A stretch of DNA of 12,281 bases, taken from Candidatus Galloscillospira excrementavium (lineage in GTDB: Bacteria; Bacillota; Clostridia; Oscillospirales; Oscillospiraceae). The notes under the pieces were generated by a model that did not search any database, was not told the origin of the DNA, and saw nothing but the letters and a program-made list of their open reading frames with translations. The number at the start of each line of letters is the position of its first letter. Position 1 is the first letter of the stretch. This document shows positions 5,995-12,281 of the stretch, in pieces. The position numbers were made by a program, and so were the translations under genes. The DNA lies in the NCBI GenBank assembly GCA_018711785.1, contig DVHW01000267.1, positions 1-12,281 of the forward strand, in the 5' to 3' direction.

Positions 5995-6023
5995 TTGCGC
6001 TTTCAAGGTGCGTTTTGTACAAT
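5995..6023 (+). promoter_or_regulatory. Probable promoter of the zinc-ribbon gene
   Basis: TACAAT (6018-6023, 5 of 6 -10 bases) lies 17 nt after TTGCGC (5995-6000), a poor -35 sharing only TTG. Transcription would start near 6030, giving a leader of about 70 nt and excluding the upstream ATG at 6015. CTTAAT at 5979-5984 lies at the same distance from the -10 as in the two boxed promoters. Confidence 0.45.
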
Positions 6024-6098
6024 GATAACCGGGATCGAAATACTTTACCCAGTTTTTGCCTGTCCCACACATATCGCATACGGAAAGGGGGGATTTTC

Positions 6099-6311
6099 AT
6101 GGAGCGCCGGCAGTACGTCTGCCCCAAATGCGGCTGCATGAGCTATGAGCACGACCAGTTCCAGGCCACGGGCGGGAACTTCGCCAAGATCTTCGACATT
6201 CAGAACAAGAAATTCATCACGGTCTCCTGCACCAGCTGCGGATACACCGAGCTCTACAAGGCCCAGAATTCCGACGGCTGGGACATTCTCGACTTCCTGA
6301 TTGGAAACTGA
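6099..6311 (+). CDS. Zinc-ribbon protein, DUF2082-like
   Basis: A 70-residue protein with two CxxC knuckles, CPKC (8-11) and CTSC (44-47), spaced as in a treble-clef or zinc-ribbon fold. The middle segment TGGNFAKIFDIQNKKFITVSC resembles the DUF2082 family, described as possible nucleic-acid-binding zinc ribbons; no activity is established. The ATG at 6099 follows AAAGGGGGGA (6084-6093) with 5 nt spacing. An in-frame ATG at 6015 would overlap the likely -10 region and adds a tail unlike the family, so it was set aside. It is monocistronic, divergent from the PPTase gene and followed by a strong hairpin. Confidence in the gene is high; function is unknown. Confidence 0.85.
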   Translation: MERRQYVCPKCGCMSYEHDQFQATGGNFAKIFDIQNKKFITVSCTSCGYTELYKAQNSDGWDILDFLIGN

Positions 6312-6324
6312 CCGCACGCGCAGC

Positions 6325-6365
6325 GCGCCGCCCCGCACCCAGTGAAGGGTGCGGGGCGGCGCATT
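6325..6365 (+). terminator. Terminator after the zinc-ribbon gene
   Basis: A perfect 16-bp GC-rich stem (arms 6325-6340 and 6347-6362) with a 6-nt loop AGTGAA, followed by a short ATTT. It lies between convergent genes and could stop both, though no good T-run exists on the minus strand. Confidence 0.7.
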
Positions 6366-6370
6366 TCCTC

Positions 6371-7267
6371 TCAGTCCAGGTATTCCCCTGCCTGCCGGGC
6401 CGCCGACGCGCCGTCGGCGGCGGCGGTGACCAGCTGGCGCAGGACCTTGGCCCGGGTGTCCCCGGCGGCAAAGACGCCGGGCACATTGGTGCGGCAGTCC
6501 TCCCCGGAGCGGACGTAGCCGTGCTCGTCCAGCTCCAGCGGGGGCGAGAAGGGGCTGTTGTCCGGGATGAGGCCCACGGCGGCGAACACTCCGGCCACCG
6601 GCAGCTCCCGGACGCCCTCCGGCCCGGCCACCTCCACCGACTCCACCCGCTCGTCCCCCCGGATGGACAGCACCCGGTGCTCCATCAGGGGGACGATGTT
6701 GCCCGTGTGCTCCACCGCCCGCACCAGGTGCTCCTCCCCCCGGAAGGTGTCCCGCCGGTGGATGAGCCACACCTTGGGGCACAGCTTGGCGAGGAACAGG
6801 GCGTCCTCCAGGGCGGTGTTGCCGCCCCCCACCACGGCGGTCTCCCGGCCGCGGAAGAAGTTGCCGTCGCAGGTGGCGCAGTAGCTCACCCCCCGGCCGG
6901 CCAGCCGCTCCTCCCCCGGCACCTCCAGCTTCCGCCGGCGCACGCCGTTGGCCAGGATGACCGTCCGGCCCTCCCAGCTGCCCGAGGGGGTGAGCACCCG
7001 CTTCACCGCCCCCTCATCCCTCAGGCCGGAGGCGCGCTCAAACCGCACCTCCGCCCCCAGGGCCTTCACCTGCTCGTAGAGGTTCATGGCAAACTCCGCC
7101 CCGGAGAGGTGCAGGCTCCCCGGCCAGTTCTCGATCTCCGGCGTGGAGGCCGCTTGGCCCCCCAGGGCGCCCCCCTCCAGCACCAGGGTGGTGAGCCCGG
7201 CCCGCCGGGCGTACAGGGCGGCGGTCAGCCCCGCCGGGCCGCCGCCGATCACGATCACGTCATACAC
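6371..7267 (-). CDS. trxB: Thioredoxin-disulfide reductase
   Basis: A 298-residue low-molecular-weight thioredoxin reductase, the cytoplasmic flavoenzyme that passes electrons from NADPH to thioredoxin. FAD-binding GGGPAG (8-13) is followed by the inserted pyridine-nucleotide domain. That domain holds the redox pair in CATC (Cys130, Cys133), the second Rossmann motif GGGNTA (147-152) and HRRDTFR (170-176), the arginine-rich NADPH-specific loop. The C-terminal FAD motif is AAGDTR (267-272). Length is close to the usual 305-320. The start is GTG at 7267 with AAAAGGAGG (7286-7278) 10 nt upstream. It is downstream of the histidine kinase gene on the same strand but separated by about 100 nt and a hairpin, so probably independent. 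No thioredoxin gene is adjacent. Confidence 0.93.
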   Translation of the reverse strand: MYDVIVIGGGPAGLTAALYARRAGLTTLVLEGGALGGQAASTPEIENWPGSLHLSGAEFAMNLYEQVKALGAEVRFERASGLRDEGAVKRVLTPSGSWEGRTVILANGVRRRKLEVPGEERLAGRGVSYCATCDGNFFRGRETAVVGGGNTALEDALFLAKLCPKVWLIHRRDTFRGEEHLVRAVEHTGNIVPLMEHRVLSIRGDERVESVEVAGPEGVRELPVAGVFAAVGLIPDNSPFSPPLELDEHGYVRSGEDCRTNVPGVFAAGDTRAKVLRQLVTAAADGASAARQAGEYLD

Positions 7268-7313
7268 GGTGTGATTTCCTCCTTTTCCGCGGTTTCTCCG
7301 CCTGTGCAGGTAT

Positions 7314-7350
7314 GGCAGAGGCGGGATACCTCCAGTATCCCACCTCTGCC
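7314..7350. terminator. Hairpin between histidine kinase and trxB
   Basis: A 16-bp stem with a single mismatch (arms 7314-7329 and 7335-7350) and a 5-nt loop. A T-run (7355-7359) follows only on the plus strand, whereas both flanking genes run on the minus strand. It may therefore be an imperfect terminator of the kinase transcript or a structured trxB leader. Confidence 0.5.
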
Positions 7351-7367
7351 CCGGTTTTTCTCTCCGG

Positions 7368-9527
7368 TCAGCCCGCCCGGTTCTCCTCCATGTTCTCCGG
7401 CGGGAGGTCCGCTCCCCCCTCGGTCTCCGGCAGGGCCGGGACGGGCGGCGGGGTCAGGTCTTCCGGGAAGGAGACCACGGCCTTGAACAGGTCCCCGTCG
7501 ATGTCGATGCGGAAGGCGCCGCCCTGGAGCTCGGTGAGGCTCCGGGCGATGGACAGCCCCAGGCCGGAGCCCTCGGTGGTGCGGGACTCATCCCCCCGGA
7601 CGAACCGCTCCATCAGCTGGTCCGCCGGGATGTTCAGCGCCTGGCTGGAGATGTTCTTCACCGTGAGCACCACGCTCCCGTCCCAGGCGTACACGTCCAG
7701 GTAGATGCGGGTCCCCGGCAGGGCGTACTTGTTGCAGTTGGAGAGGAGGTTGTCCAGCACCCGCCACACGTGGCGGCCGTCGGCCTGGATGTAGTGCTCC
7801 TCCTCGGGCAGCTGGGGCACCACCGTCAATCCGGCGCCCTCGAAGCGGTCGTCGTACTCCGCCAGGGCCTGGCGGACCAGCTGGACCATGCCCAGCCGCT
7901 CCCGGTTCACCGTCAGGCTGCCGGTGGAGGCCTTGCTGGCCTCCACCAGGTCCTCGGTCAGCTTCTTGAGCCGCTGGCTCTTGCGCTCCAGCACCTCGAT
8001 GCACTCCAGGGCCTTGGGGTCCTGGATGCCGGTCTTTTTCAGCAGGTCCACATAGTTGATGATGGAGGTCAGGGGGGTCTTCAGGTCGTGGGACACGTTG
8101 GTGATGAGCTCGGCCTTCATCCGCTCCGACCGGAGCCGCTCGTCCACCGCGCTGCTGATGGCCGCCCCCAGGTCGTTGAGCTGCTCAGCGTGCTCCCGCA
8201 GGTCCCGGTACATGCCCCGGGTGTCGATCTTGTGGTCTGGATTGCCCCCCACGATCTCCCCGGTGGCGGCGCGGATGGCCCGCCACTGGCGGGTCCAGCG
8301 GCAGATGCACCAGAGCACGAAGCCCTGGAACACCGGGATGAGCACCAGCGTCCACGCGGTGAGGGAGGTGCCCACCAGGTAGAGCAGGAAGAGCACCACC
8401 ACCCGCCGGGTGACGGACCAGTGCTCCCCCACCCGCCGGGCCCACCGGCCCAGGGCGGCGCACCCGCGCCAGAGCAGGGTGCTGCGCAGCAGCCTGCGGC
8501 CCTTGACGCGCACGGCGGTGGTGTGGACCAGGGCCAGGGCCAGGGCGGCGCCCAGGAGGGTGAACACCCCCAGGCCCACCAGCACCGCCGGCCGGGCCCC
8601 GTTCTGGTTGAAGGCGTAGGTCACCTGGTCCCCGGCGGCGAGGAGGGCGCTGGCCAGGACTGCGTCGGCCAGGAGGTATACGTCGTAGGGGATGCGCTCC
8701 TGCCAGCCGGCGGCCAGGCTCCCGTCCTCCCGCCGGCCGGCGGCAGAGCAGAAGGCCGCCAGGGCGGCGAGGGCCAGCAGGCTGGAGACCAGGGCCAGGG
8801 CGGCGATATAGGGCAGGAGGCGCTGCATGTTCGCGTACTGCTCCGCGCTGTCCCGATAGTGGTCGTCCACCGCCATGGGCCGGGCCACGCCGTACTCCAC
8901 CGCCAGCTCCCGGGTGCGGAGGCGCTGGTCCAGGGCGGAGTTGTAGTCATAAAAGCCGTAGCCGTCGGAGTAGTAGCCGTACTCGTTCCACCGGTTCTCC
9001 CACTCCTGCGGATAGAAGGTCTCGTACCCCTCCCCGGTCCAGGCCATCAGCACGTGGCACTCGCCCTCAGAGTCATAGTAGGAGTAGTCCTTCCCCTGGA
9101 GCTCCCCGCCCGAGGAGAGGATGAACGAGTTGGTCTCCTGAAAGCCGGTGGCGTCCTCCAGCAGCGCGCCGCCCAGGTTGCTGTCCAGCAGGGTGCCCGA
9201 CTGGTCGTGGACCTGGTAGCGGAAGTTGGTGTTCCCGGCGGAGAGGTTCTCCTCCAGCTTCTCCAGCTGCTCCTGCTCCAGATAGGAGAGGGAGCCCTCC
9301 CACTCCTCCTTCTGCCGCAGCCTCAGCAGGGTCCGTACCCACTCCAGCTCCTCCCAGGTGTCCTCCCGGGCGGTGTAGCTGTTGTAGTAGTCCCCGCCGG
9401 TCCACAAATCGTCCCACTTGCTCCCGGTGAGGACCACCGCCCAGAAGGCCACCGACACCAGGACCAGGCACACCATCGTCAGCGCGGCCCGGGCCACGGG
9501 ATTGCTTCGGAGTTCTTTCAACGCCAC
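7368..9527 (-). CDS. Multi-pass sensor histidine kinase
   Basis: A 719-residue membrane sensor kinase paired with the response regulator just upstream (7-nt gap). One N-terminal membrane helix (about 14-34) precedes an extracytoplasmic region (36-234) with a Tyr/Asp-rich stretch near 183-196. Several more helices follow (about 237-261, 283-301, 313-335, 376-411), then a HAMP-like linker. The HisKA H-box LITNVSHDLKTPLTS places phospho-accepting His480. The ATPase domain shows N-box DNLLSNCNKYA (592-602), F-box RFVRGDESR (641-649) and G2 box GSGLGLS (653-659). The G1 box DxGxG is replaced by KNISSQ (624-629), as seen in some related Firmicutes kinases. A Pro-rich tail ends the protein. The GTG at 9527 is only 3 nt after GAGGAG; TTG at 9521 is better spaced. 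The signal is unknown. Confidence 0.9.
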   Translation of the reverse strand: MALKELRSNPVARAALTMVCLVLVSVAFWAVVLTGSKWDDLWTGGDYYNSYTAREDTWEELEWVRTLLRLRQKEEWEGSLSYLEQEQLEKLEENLSAGNTNFRYQVHDQSGTLLDSNLGGALLEDATGFQETNSFILSSGGELQGKDYSYYDSEGECHVLMAWTGEGYETFYPQEWENRWNEYGYYSDGYGFYDYNSALDQRLRTRELAVEYGVARPMAVDDHYRDSAEQYANMQRLLPYIAALALVSSLLALAALAAFCSAAGRREDGSLAAGWQERIPYDVYLLADAVLASALLAAGDQVTYAFNQNGARPAVLVGLGVFTLLGAALALALVHTTAVRVKGRRLLRSTLLWRGCAALGRWARRVGEHWSVTRRVVVLFLLYLVGTSLTAWTLVLIPVFQGFVLWCICRWTRQWRAIRAATGEIVGGNPDHKIDTRGMYRDLREHAEQLNDLGAAISSAVDERLRSERMKAELITNVSHDLKTPLTSIINYVDLLKKTGIQDPKALECIEVLERKSQRLKKLTEDLVEASKASTGSLTVNRERLGMVQLVRQALAEYDDRFEGAGLTVVPQLPEEEHYIQADGRHVWRVLDNLLSNCNKYALPGTRIYLDVYAWDGSVVLTVKNISSQALNIPADQLMERFVRGDESRTTEGSGLGLSIARSLTELQGGAFRIDIDGDLFKAVVSFPEDLTPPPVPALPETEGGADLPPENMEENRAG

Positions 9528-9534
9528 CAGCTCC

Positions 9535-10233
9535 TCACGGCATTTTCTCCATTTTGTACCCCAGGCCCCAGACCACCTTCAGGTACCGGGGCTCGGCGGG
9601 GTCGATCTCGATCTTCTCCCGCAGGTGGCGGATGTGGACCGCCACCGTGTTCTCCGAGCCCAGGGAGGGGTCGTTCCACACCCGCTCGTAGATCTGCCCG
9701 GTGGAGAACACCTGTCCCGGGTGGGAGAGGAGCAGCTTGAGGATGTTGTACTCGATGGGGGTGAGGGCCACCGCCTCCCCCTCCACGGTGACCGACTTGG
9801 CCCCGTCGTCCATGACGATGCCGCCGTTGCGCAGCTTGGGGGTCTCGTCCTGCTTTTGGCGGCCGCCCAGGGTGGTGTACCGCCGCAGCTGGCTCTTCAC
9901 CCGGGCGATGACCTCGATGGGGTTGAAGGGCTTGGTGATGTAGTCGTCCGCGCCGATGTTCAGCCCCAGCACCTTGTCCGAGTCCTCGCTCTTGGCGGTG
10001 AGGAGGATGATGGGGATGTTGTGCTTCTCCCGCAGCTTGGCGGTCACCCGGATGCCGTCCAGCCCGGGCATCATCACGTCCAGCAGGACCAGGTGGACCT
10101 CCTGCTCCTCCACCAGGCGGATGGCCTCCAGCCCGTTGTAGGCCTTGAGGGTCGCGTACCCCTCGCTGGTGAGATAGATGTCCAGCGCGGAAACGATGTC
10201 CTTGTCGTCGTCACAGATCAAAATGGTATACAA
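9535..10233 (-). CDS. OmpR/PhoB-family response regulator
   Basis: A 232-residue two-domain response regulator. The receiver domain (1-118) has the acidic pocket Asp8-Asp9-Asp10, the phospho-accepting Asp52 in LLDVMMPG, Thr79 and Lys101 in ITKPF. The C-terminal winged-helix DNA-binding domain (about 133-230) ends in LREKIEIDPAEPRYLKVVWGLGYKME, as in OmpR/PhoB proteins. Start is TTG at 10233, with GAGG 9 nt upstream. It is cotranscribed with the histidine kinase. Upstream, an extended -10 promoter and a CTTAAA-N5-CTTAAA direct repeat suggest autoregulation, and a matching box precedes the glycolipid operon. Regulators of this type include PhoP, WalR and VanR; which one is closest cannot be settled by eye. 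Confidence 0.93.
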   Translation of the reverse strand: MYTILICDDDKDIVSALDIYLTSEGYATLKAYNGLEAIRLVEEQEVHLVLLDVMMPGLDGIRVTAKLREKHNIPIILLTAKSEDSDKVLGLNIGADDYITKPFNPIEVIARVKSQLRRYTTLGGRQKQDETPKLRNGGIVMDDGAKSVTVEGEAVALTPIEYNILKLLLSHPGQVFSTGQIYERVWNDPSLGSENTVAVHIRHLREKIEIDPAEPRYLKVVWGLGYKMEKMP

Positions 10234-10258
10234 GCCCAGTCACCTCATTCTCGCTCTC

Positions 10259-10286
10259 ATTGTAGCAGGACTTTCTTACTTCTCAA
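10259..10286 (-). promoter_or_regulatory. Promoter of the two-component system
   Basis: On the minus strand -35 TTGAGA (10286-10281, 5 of 6), a 16-nt spacer, and -10 TACAAT (10264-10259, 5 of 6) preceded by TGC, which makes an extended -10. The start would be near 10252, giving a leader of about 19 nt. The same TGCTACAAT also occurs at 10358-10350, possibly a second, upstream start. Confidence 0.65.
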
Positions 10287-10297
10287 GCAGGAAAACC

Positions 10298-10314
10298 TTT
10301 AAGAAGTGTTTAAG
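10298..10314 (-). promoter_or_regulatory. PmrA-box-like direct repeat upstream of the two-component system
   Basis: Minus strand reads CTTAAA-CACTT-CTTAAA; on the plus strand it is a 9-base TTTAAGAAG repeated with an 11-bp period (10298-10306 and 10309-10317). The proximal CTTAA ends 34 nt before the -10 hexamer and 12 nt before the -35. The sixth base of each half is A, not the G/T of the PmrA pattern. Autoregulation is inferred. Confidence 0.6.
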
Positions 10315-10405
10315 AAGCATCCACCGACTATTTCTGTACATTGCATTTTATTGTAGCACAGATAGCTTTTTTATGATACCCTAATAAAAAGGAGGTGGGG
10401 CGTGC

Positions 10406-10954
10406 ATGTTGGCGGTCTGCCTGAGCCTGCTGGAGGACGAGAGCGACCGGGTCCTGATGGCCCGTATCTACGAGAAATACGAGCGCAAGCTCTATGCGGT
10501 GGCGCTGGGCATCCTGCACTCCCCTTCCCTGGCAGAGGACGCGGTGGGGGACGCCTTTGTCTCCATGGCCCGTCACTTTCCCCAAACCAAAAAATTTTTT
10601 CAGCATTCCCGTAACGAAATGGATGGCTGGTGCGTTATTATAGTGAAACATGCCGCGCTGTCCATCCTGCGCAAGGAGGGCCGCTTTTCCCCTCTGGAAG
10701 CGGAGGCGGAGAAGGCCCTCCCCGCCCGGGAGGACCCGGAGGCCGGGGCGGGCTTTGCCCATCTGGTGGAGCTGGTCCGGGCCCTGCCGGAGCACTACCG
10801 GGAGGTACTGGAGCTCCACCTGCTGCTGGAGCTGTCCCCCCGGGAGATCGCCCGGCAGCTGGGGCTGACCTCCAATACCGTGCGCCAGCGCATCTTTCGC
10901 GGCAAACAGCTGCTCCGGGAGCAGCTGAGAGAGGAGGGGTATCCCTATGGATAG
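10406..10954 (+). CDS. ECF-type RNA polymerase sigma factor
   Basis: A 182-residue sigma-70-family factor with only the two conserved regions of ECF sigmas. Region 2 spans about residues 14-91, including LAEDAVGDAF and the core-binding and -10-reading helix ending ILRK. Region 4 spans about 120-175, with the helix-turn-helix ELSPREIARQLGLTSNTVRQRIFRGKQLLRE. The ATG at 10406 has an excellent AAAGGAGGTG (10388-10397) 8 nt away. The stop overlaps the start of the next gene by 8 bases, typical of sigma/anti-sigma pairs. A possible -10 TATGAT (10372-10377) lacks a good -35. A patch of unusual AT-rich codons (10584-10645) carries an internal promoter-like element. The gene is divergent from the two-component operon. 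Confidence 0.9.
   Translation: MLAVCLSLLEDESDRVLMARIYEKYERKLYAVALGILHSPSLAEDAVGDAFVSMARHFPQTKKFFQHSRNEMDGWCVIIVKHAALSILRKEGRFSPLEAEAEKALPAREDPEAGAGFAHLVELVRALPEHYREVLELHLLLELSPREIARQLGLTSNTVRQRIFRGKQLLREQLREEGYPYG
10589..10643 (+). promoter_or_regulatory. Putative ECF-like promoter inside the sigma gene
   Basis: AAAAAATTTTTT (10589-10600), 11 nt, TAACGAAATGGA (10612-10623), then CGTT (10633-10636) and TATAG (10639-10643). The spacing TAAC-N17-CGTT and the 11-nt gap from the A/T tract equal those of the element at 11726-11776. It could drive the anti-sigma gene starting at 10947. It is also coding (residues 62-80), so similarity by chance is possible. Confidence 0.35.
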
Positions 10955-11669
10955 GCAAAGCGGCGGGCGGTTCGACGCGGATCTCCGCGCCGCCCTGCTG
11001 GAGGCCGCCCGCCTGGACTGGGTGGGAGCCCTCTCCCAGGAGCCGGCCGCGCCCCGCTTCTCTCAGGGGTATCTGGACCGGCGCGCCGCTTTTCTCTCCG
11101 ACCCCATTGGATATGTCCGCCGGCTAAGGCGGCGGGCATGGAGCGCAGGGCAGCGGGCCCTGCGGGCGGCGGCCTGTCTGCTCCTGGTGGCCGGCGTGGC
11201 CTTTGGCGCGCTGATGGCGGCCAGCCCCACAGCACGGGCCTGGGTCCAGAGGATCTTCATCCAATGGCTCTCCGACCGGGCCGACATCACCTTCCAGGGC
11301 AACCCTCAGGGCTTCGGTGAGAACGGCCTCTGGCGTCCCACCTGGCTGCCTGAGGGATTTGAACTGGCAGAAGAAAATATCATGAGTCTTGTGACTATCC
11401 TCATATATGAAAATGAGGTGGGCGATGAAATTTTTCTGCATTATACTACTGCTAACGCTAATATTATCATCGACACGGAACACCAGGACCACTACGCTAT
11501 CACCGTCCACGGCAGCGCCGCCGACTTCTTCCCCGCCAACGAGCCGGGAGAGCCCAGCTACCTCATCTGGACCGACGAGGCCACCGGCACCTACTTTGAC
11601 CTGATGACCTATCTGGAGGACAGCGAGGTCCTTCTCCAAATCGCCGAGAGCATCCGGTATTTCGGCTGA
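10947..11669 (+). CDS. Membrane-anchored anti-sigma-like protein with DUF4367-type domain
   Basis: A 240-residue protein with a cytoplasmic N-terminus (1-70), one transmembrane helix (about 71-93, ALRAAACLLLVAGVAFGALMAAS) and an extracytoplasmic C-terminal domain. That domain resembles DUF4367: WRPTWLPEGFELAEE (129-143), EIFLHYTT (161-168), TGTYFDL (213-219) and EVLLQIAESI (227-236). Overlap by 8 bases with the sigma gene and the one-pass topology suggest that it holds the sigma factor at the membrane and senses an envelope signal. The N-terminal part does not show a recognisable zinc anti-sigma (HxxxCxxC) motif. Codons in 11370-11475 are much richer in A/T than in the flanks. Its start ATG sits 11 nt after GAGAGAGGAG. 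Confidence 0.8.
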   Translation: MDRQSGGRFDADLRAALLEAARLDWVGALSQEPAAPRFSQGYLDRRAAFLSDPIGYVRRLRRRAWSAGQRALRAAACLLLVAGVAFGALMAASPTARAWVQRIFIQWLSDRADITFQGNPQGFGENGLWRPTWLPEGFELAEENIMSLVTILIYENEVGDEIFLHYTTANANIIIDTEHQDHYAITVHGSAADFFPANEPGEPSYLIWTDEATGTYFDLMTYLEDSEVLLQIAESIRYFG

Positions 11670-11674
11670 ACATC

Positions 11675-11706
11675 CCCCCTGTGCAGCGGGCACAGGGGGA
11701 CTTTTT
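11675..11706 (+). terminator. Terminator of the sigma/anti-sigma operon
   Basis: A 10-bp stem (CCCCCTGTGC at 11675-11684 with GCACAGGGGG at 11690-11699), 5-nt loop, then ACTTTTT (T-run 11702-11706). It begins 5 nt after the anti-sigma stop codon and separates that operon from the secreted-protein gene. Confidence 0.88.
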
Positions 11707-11711
11707 CTGCG

Positions 11712-11776
11712 CAAAAAATTTTTTGAAAAAATTTTGCTTTTTTCACTAACAAAACGGGTCCCCCGCGCGTTTATAG
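11712..11776 (+). promoter_or_regulatory. ECF-like promoter of the secreted-protein gene with A/T tracts
   Basis: A 14-bp palindrome CAAAAAATTTTTTG (11712-11725) and a second A/T tract (11726-11735) precede TAACAAAACGGG (11747-11758). CGTTTATAG starts 17 nt after the AAC (11768-11776). AAC with CGT at 16-17 nt is the usual ECF pattern, and no good SigA -35 is seen. Control by the sigma factor at 10406 is inferred from proximity. The leader would be about 45-50 nt. Confidence 0.5.
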
Positions 11777-11828
11777 AGTAGAGCGCACCGCCGAGACATC
11801 CCGCCGGAACAAGAAAGGAATGATACCA

Positions 11829-12233
11829 ATGAATCGAAAGGTAATCTCCCTGACTCTCGCGCTGACCCTGCTGTTCTCACTCGCCTGTTCTGCTTCAGAA
11901 ATCACTCCGCGACGAATTGACGAAACATCATATGCTTCTTCTCTGCTTCAGTTTGTAAGTACAACAGCCCAGTGCAACGCGGTTATAAACGGCAAGGATG
12001 GCACCACCCGCATCACTGCCACGGTCACCCTGGAAAAAGCGGACGCTGTCTCTGGAGAGTACCGTGTTGTGACCTCCTGGACCCAGACGGTCTACTCCGA
12101 CCGCTTCACGCTGGACAGAAGCGTGCCCAGGTGTACCAGCGGAGACTACCGCCTGGTGGTGACCGCCACGGTGTATGGCTCCTCCGGCTCGCCTGAGAGC
12201 GTCCGCGCCGCCTCTTACGCCCCCTGCTTCTGA
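11829..12233 (+). CDS. Small secreted protein of unknown function
   Basis: A 134-residue protein with a clear Sec signal peptide: MNRK, then the hydrophobic run VISLTLALTLLFSLAC (5-20), with likely cleavage soon after, near SAS (21-23). SLAC at 17-20 is a poor lipobox, so a lipoprotein is possible but not favoured. The mature part (about 110 residues) is rich in Thr, Ser and Val with alternating patterns (RITATVTLEK, YRLVVTATVYG), suggesting a small beta-sandwich. Three Cys in the mature region (49, 102, 133) could allow one disulfide. The ATG at 11829 is 9 nt after AAAGGA (11814-11819); the ATG at 11820 touches that site. It stands behind an ECF-like promoter downstream of the sigma/anti-sigma pair, so it may be a cell-envelope target. 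The family is not recognised. Confidence 0.75.
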   Translation: MNRKVISLTLALTLLFSLACSASEITPRRIDETSYASSLLQFVSTTAQCNAVINGKDGTTRITATVTLEKADAVSGEYRVVTSWTQTVYSDRFTLDRSVPRCTSGDYRLVVTATVYGSSGSPESVRAASYAPCF

Positions 12234-12281
12234 CCTTCCGCACCCGACTCCATAAAAAGCATCTGTTCCGGCGAAAAAATC
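12234..12281. other. Window end, nothing assignable
   Basis: The final 48 bases after the secreted-protein stop hold no recognisable hairpin, promoter or gene start. Confidence 0.5.

Noticed and set aside
6015..6098. N-terminal extension of the zinc-ribbon protein from the ATG at 6015
   Set aside because: It would begin within the likely -10 region, and the ATG at 6099 has a strong ribosome binding site and fits the family length.
7770..9740. A 656-codon open frame on the plus strand opposite the histidine kinase
   Set aside because: It has Gly/His/Val/Gln-rich low-complexity composition, no domain and no good start, and it mirrors a GC-rich gene with clear kinase motifs.

Overview
The window is about 12.3 kb of mostly GC-rich DNA with AT-rich promoters. 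Gene content and layout suggest a Gram-positive gut anaerobe of the Oscillospiraceae type (Flavonifractor, Lawsonibacter or Intestinimonas-like). Pointers are Firmicutes-style ribosome binding sites, a MGDG-synthase-type glycolipid glycosyltransferase, an ECF sigma factor paired with a DUF4367-type membrane partner, and a multi-pass sensor kinase with an OmpR-type regulator. The genus is inferred, not shown.

Layout: (1) 1-230 is a control region with two back-to-back promoters and a 16-bp direct repeat; it serves a MaoC hot-dog dehydratase (233-652, +). An alpha/beta hydrolase follows (816-1634, +) beyond a strong terminator-like hairpin. (2) A ROK glucokinase (1731-2681, -) converges on it across a shared terminator. 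Its promoter overlaps the terminator of the next operon. (3) 2700-2972 is a cluster of palindromes. (4) 2972-5254 (-) is a tightly coupled envelope operon: glycosyltransferase, an unlisted 42-residue membrane peptide (4035-4163), and a UPF0104/LPG-synthase-like membrane protein. (5) An Sfp-type phosphopantetheinyl transferase (-) diverges from a 70-residue zinc-ribbon protein (+). (6) Thioredoxin reductase (6371-7267, -). (7) A two-component system, histidine kinase 7368-9527 and response regulator 9535-10233 (-). (8) An ECF sigma factor overlapping a membrane anti-sigma-like gene (10406-11669, +), then a small secreted protein (11829-12233, +).

Main regulatory observation: the envelope operon and the response regulator gene each carry a direct repeat of the form CTTAA-N6-CTTAA (like the PmrA/BasR box CTTAAK-N5-CTTAAK). 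In both, the box ends exactly 34 nt before the -10 hexamer. This suggests that the two-component system controls both itself and membrane glycolipid remodelling. A weaker third copy with the same spacing precedes the zinc-ribbon gene. Separately, the secreted-protein gene has an ECF-like promoter (AAC-N17-CGT with upstream A/T tracts), and a close look-alike lies inside the sigma gene, upstream of its anti-sigma partner.

No tRNA, rRNA, CRISPR array, transposase or phage gene was seen.
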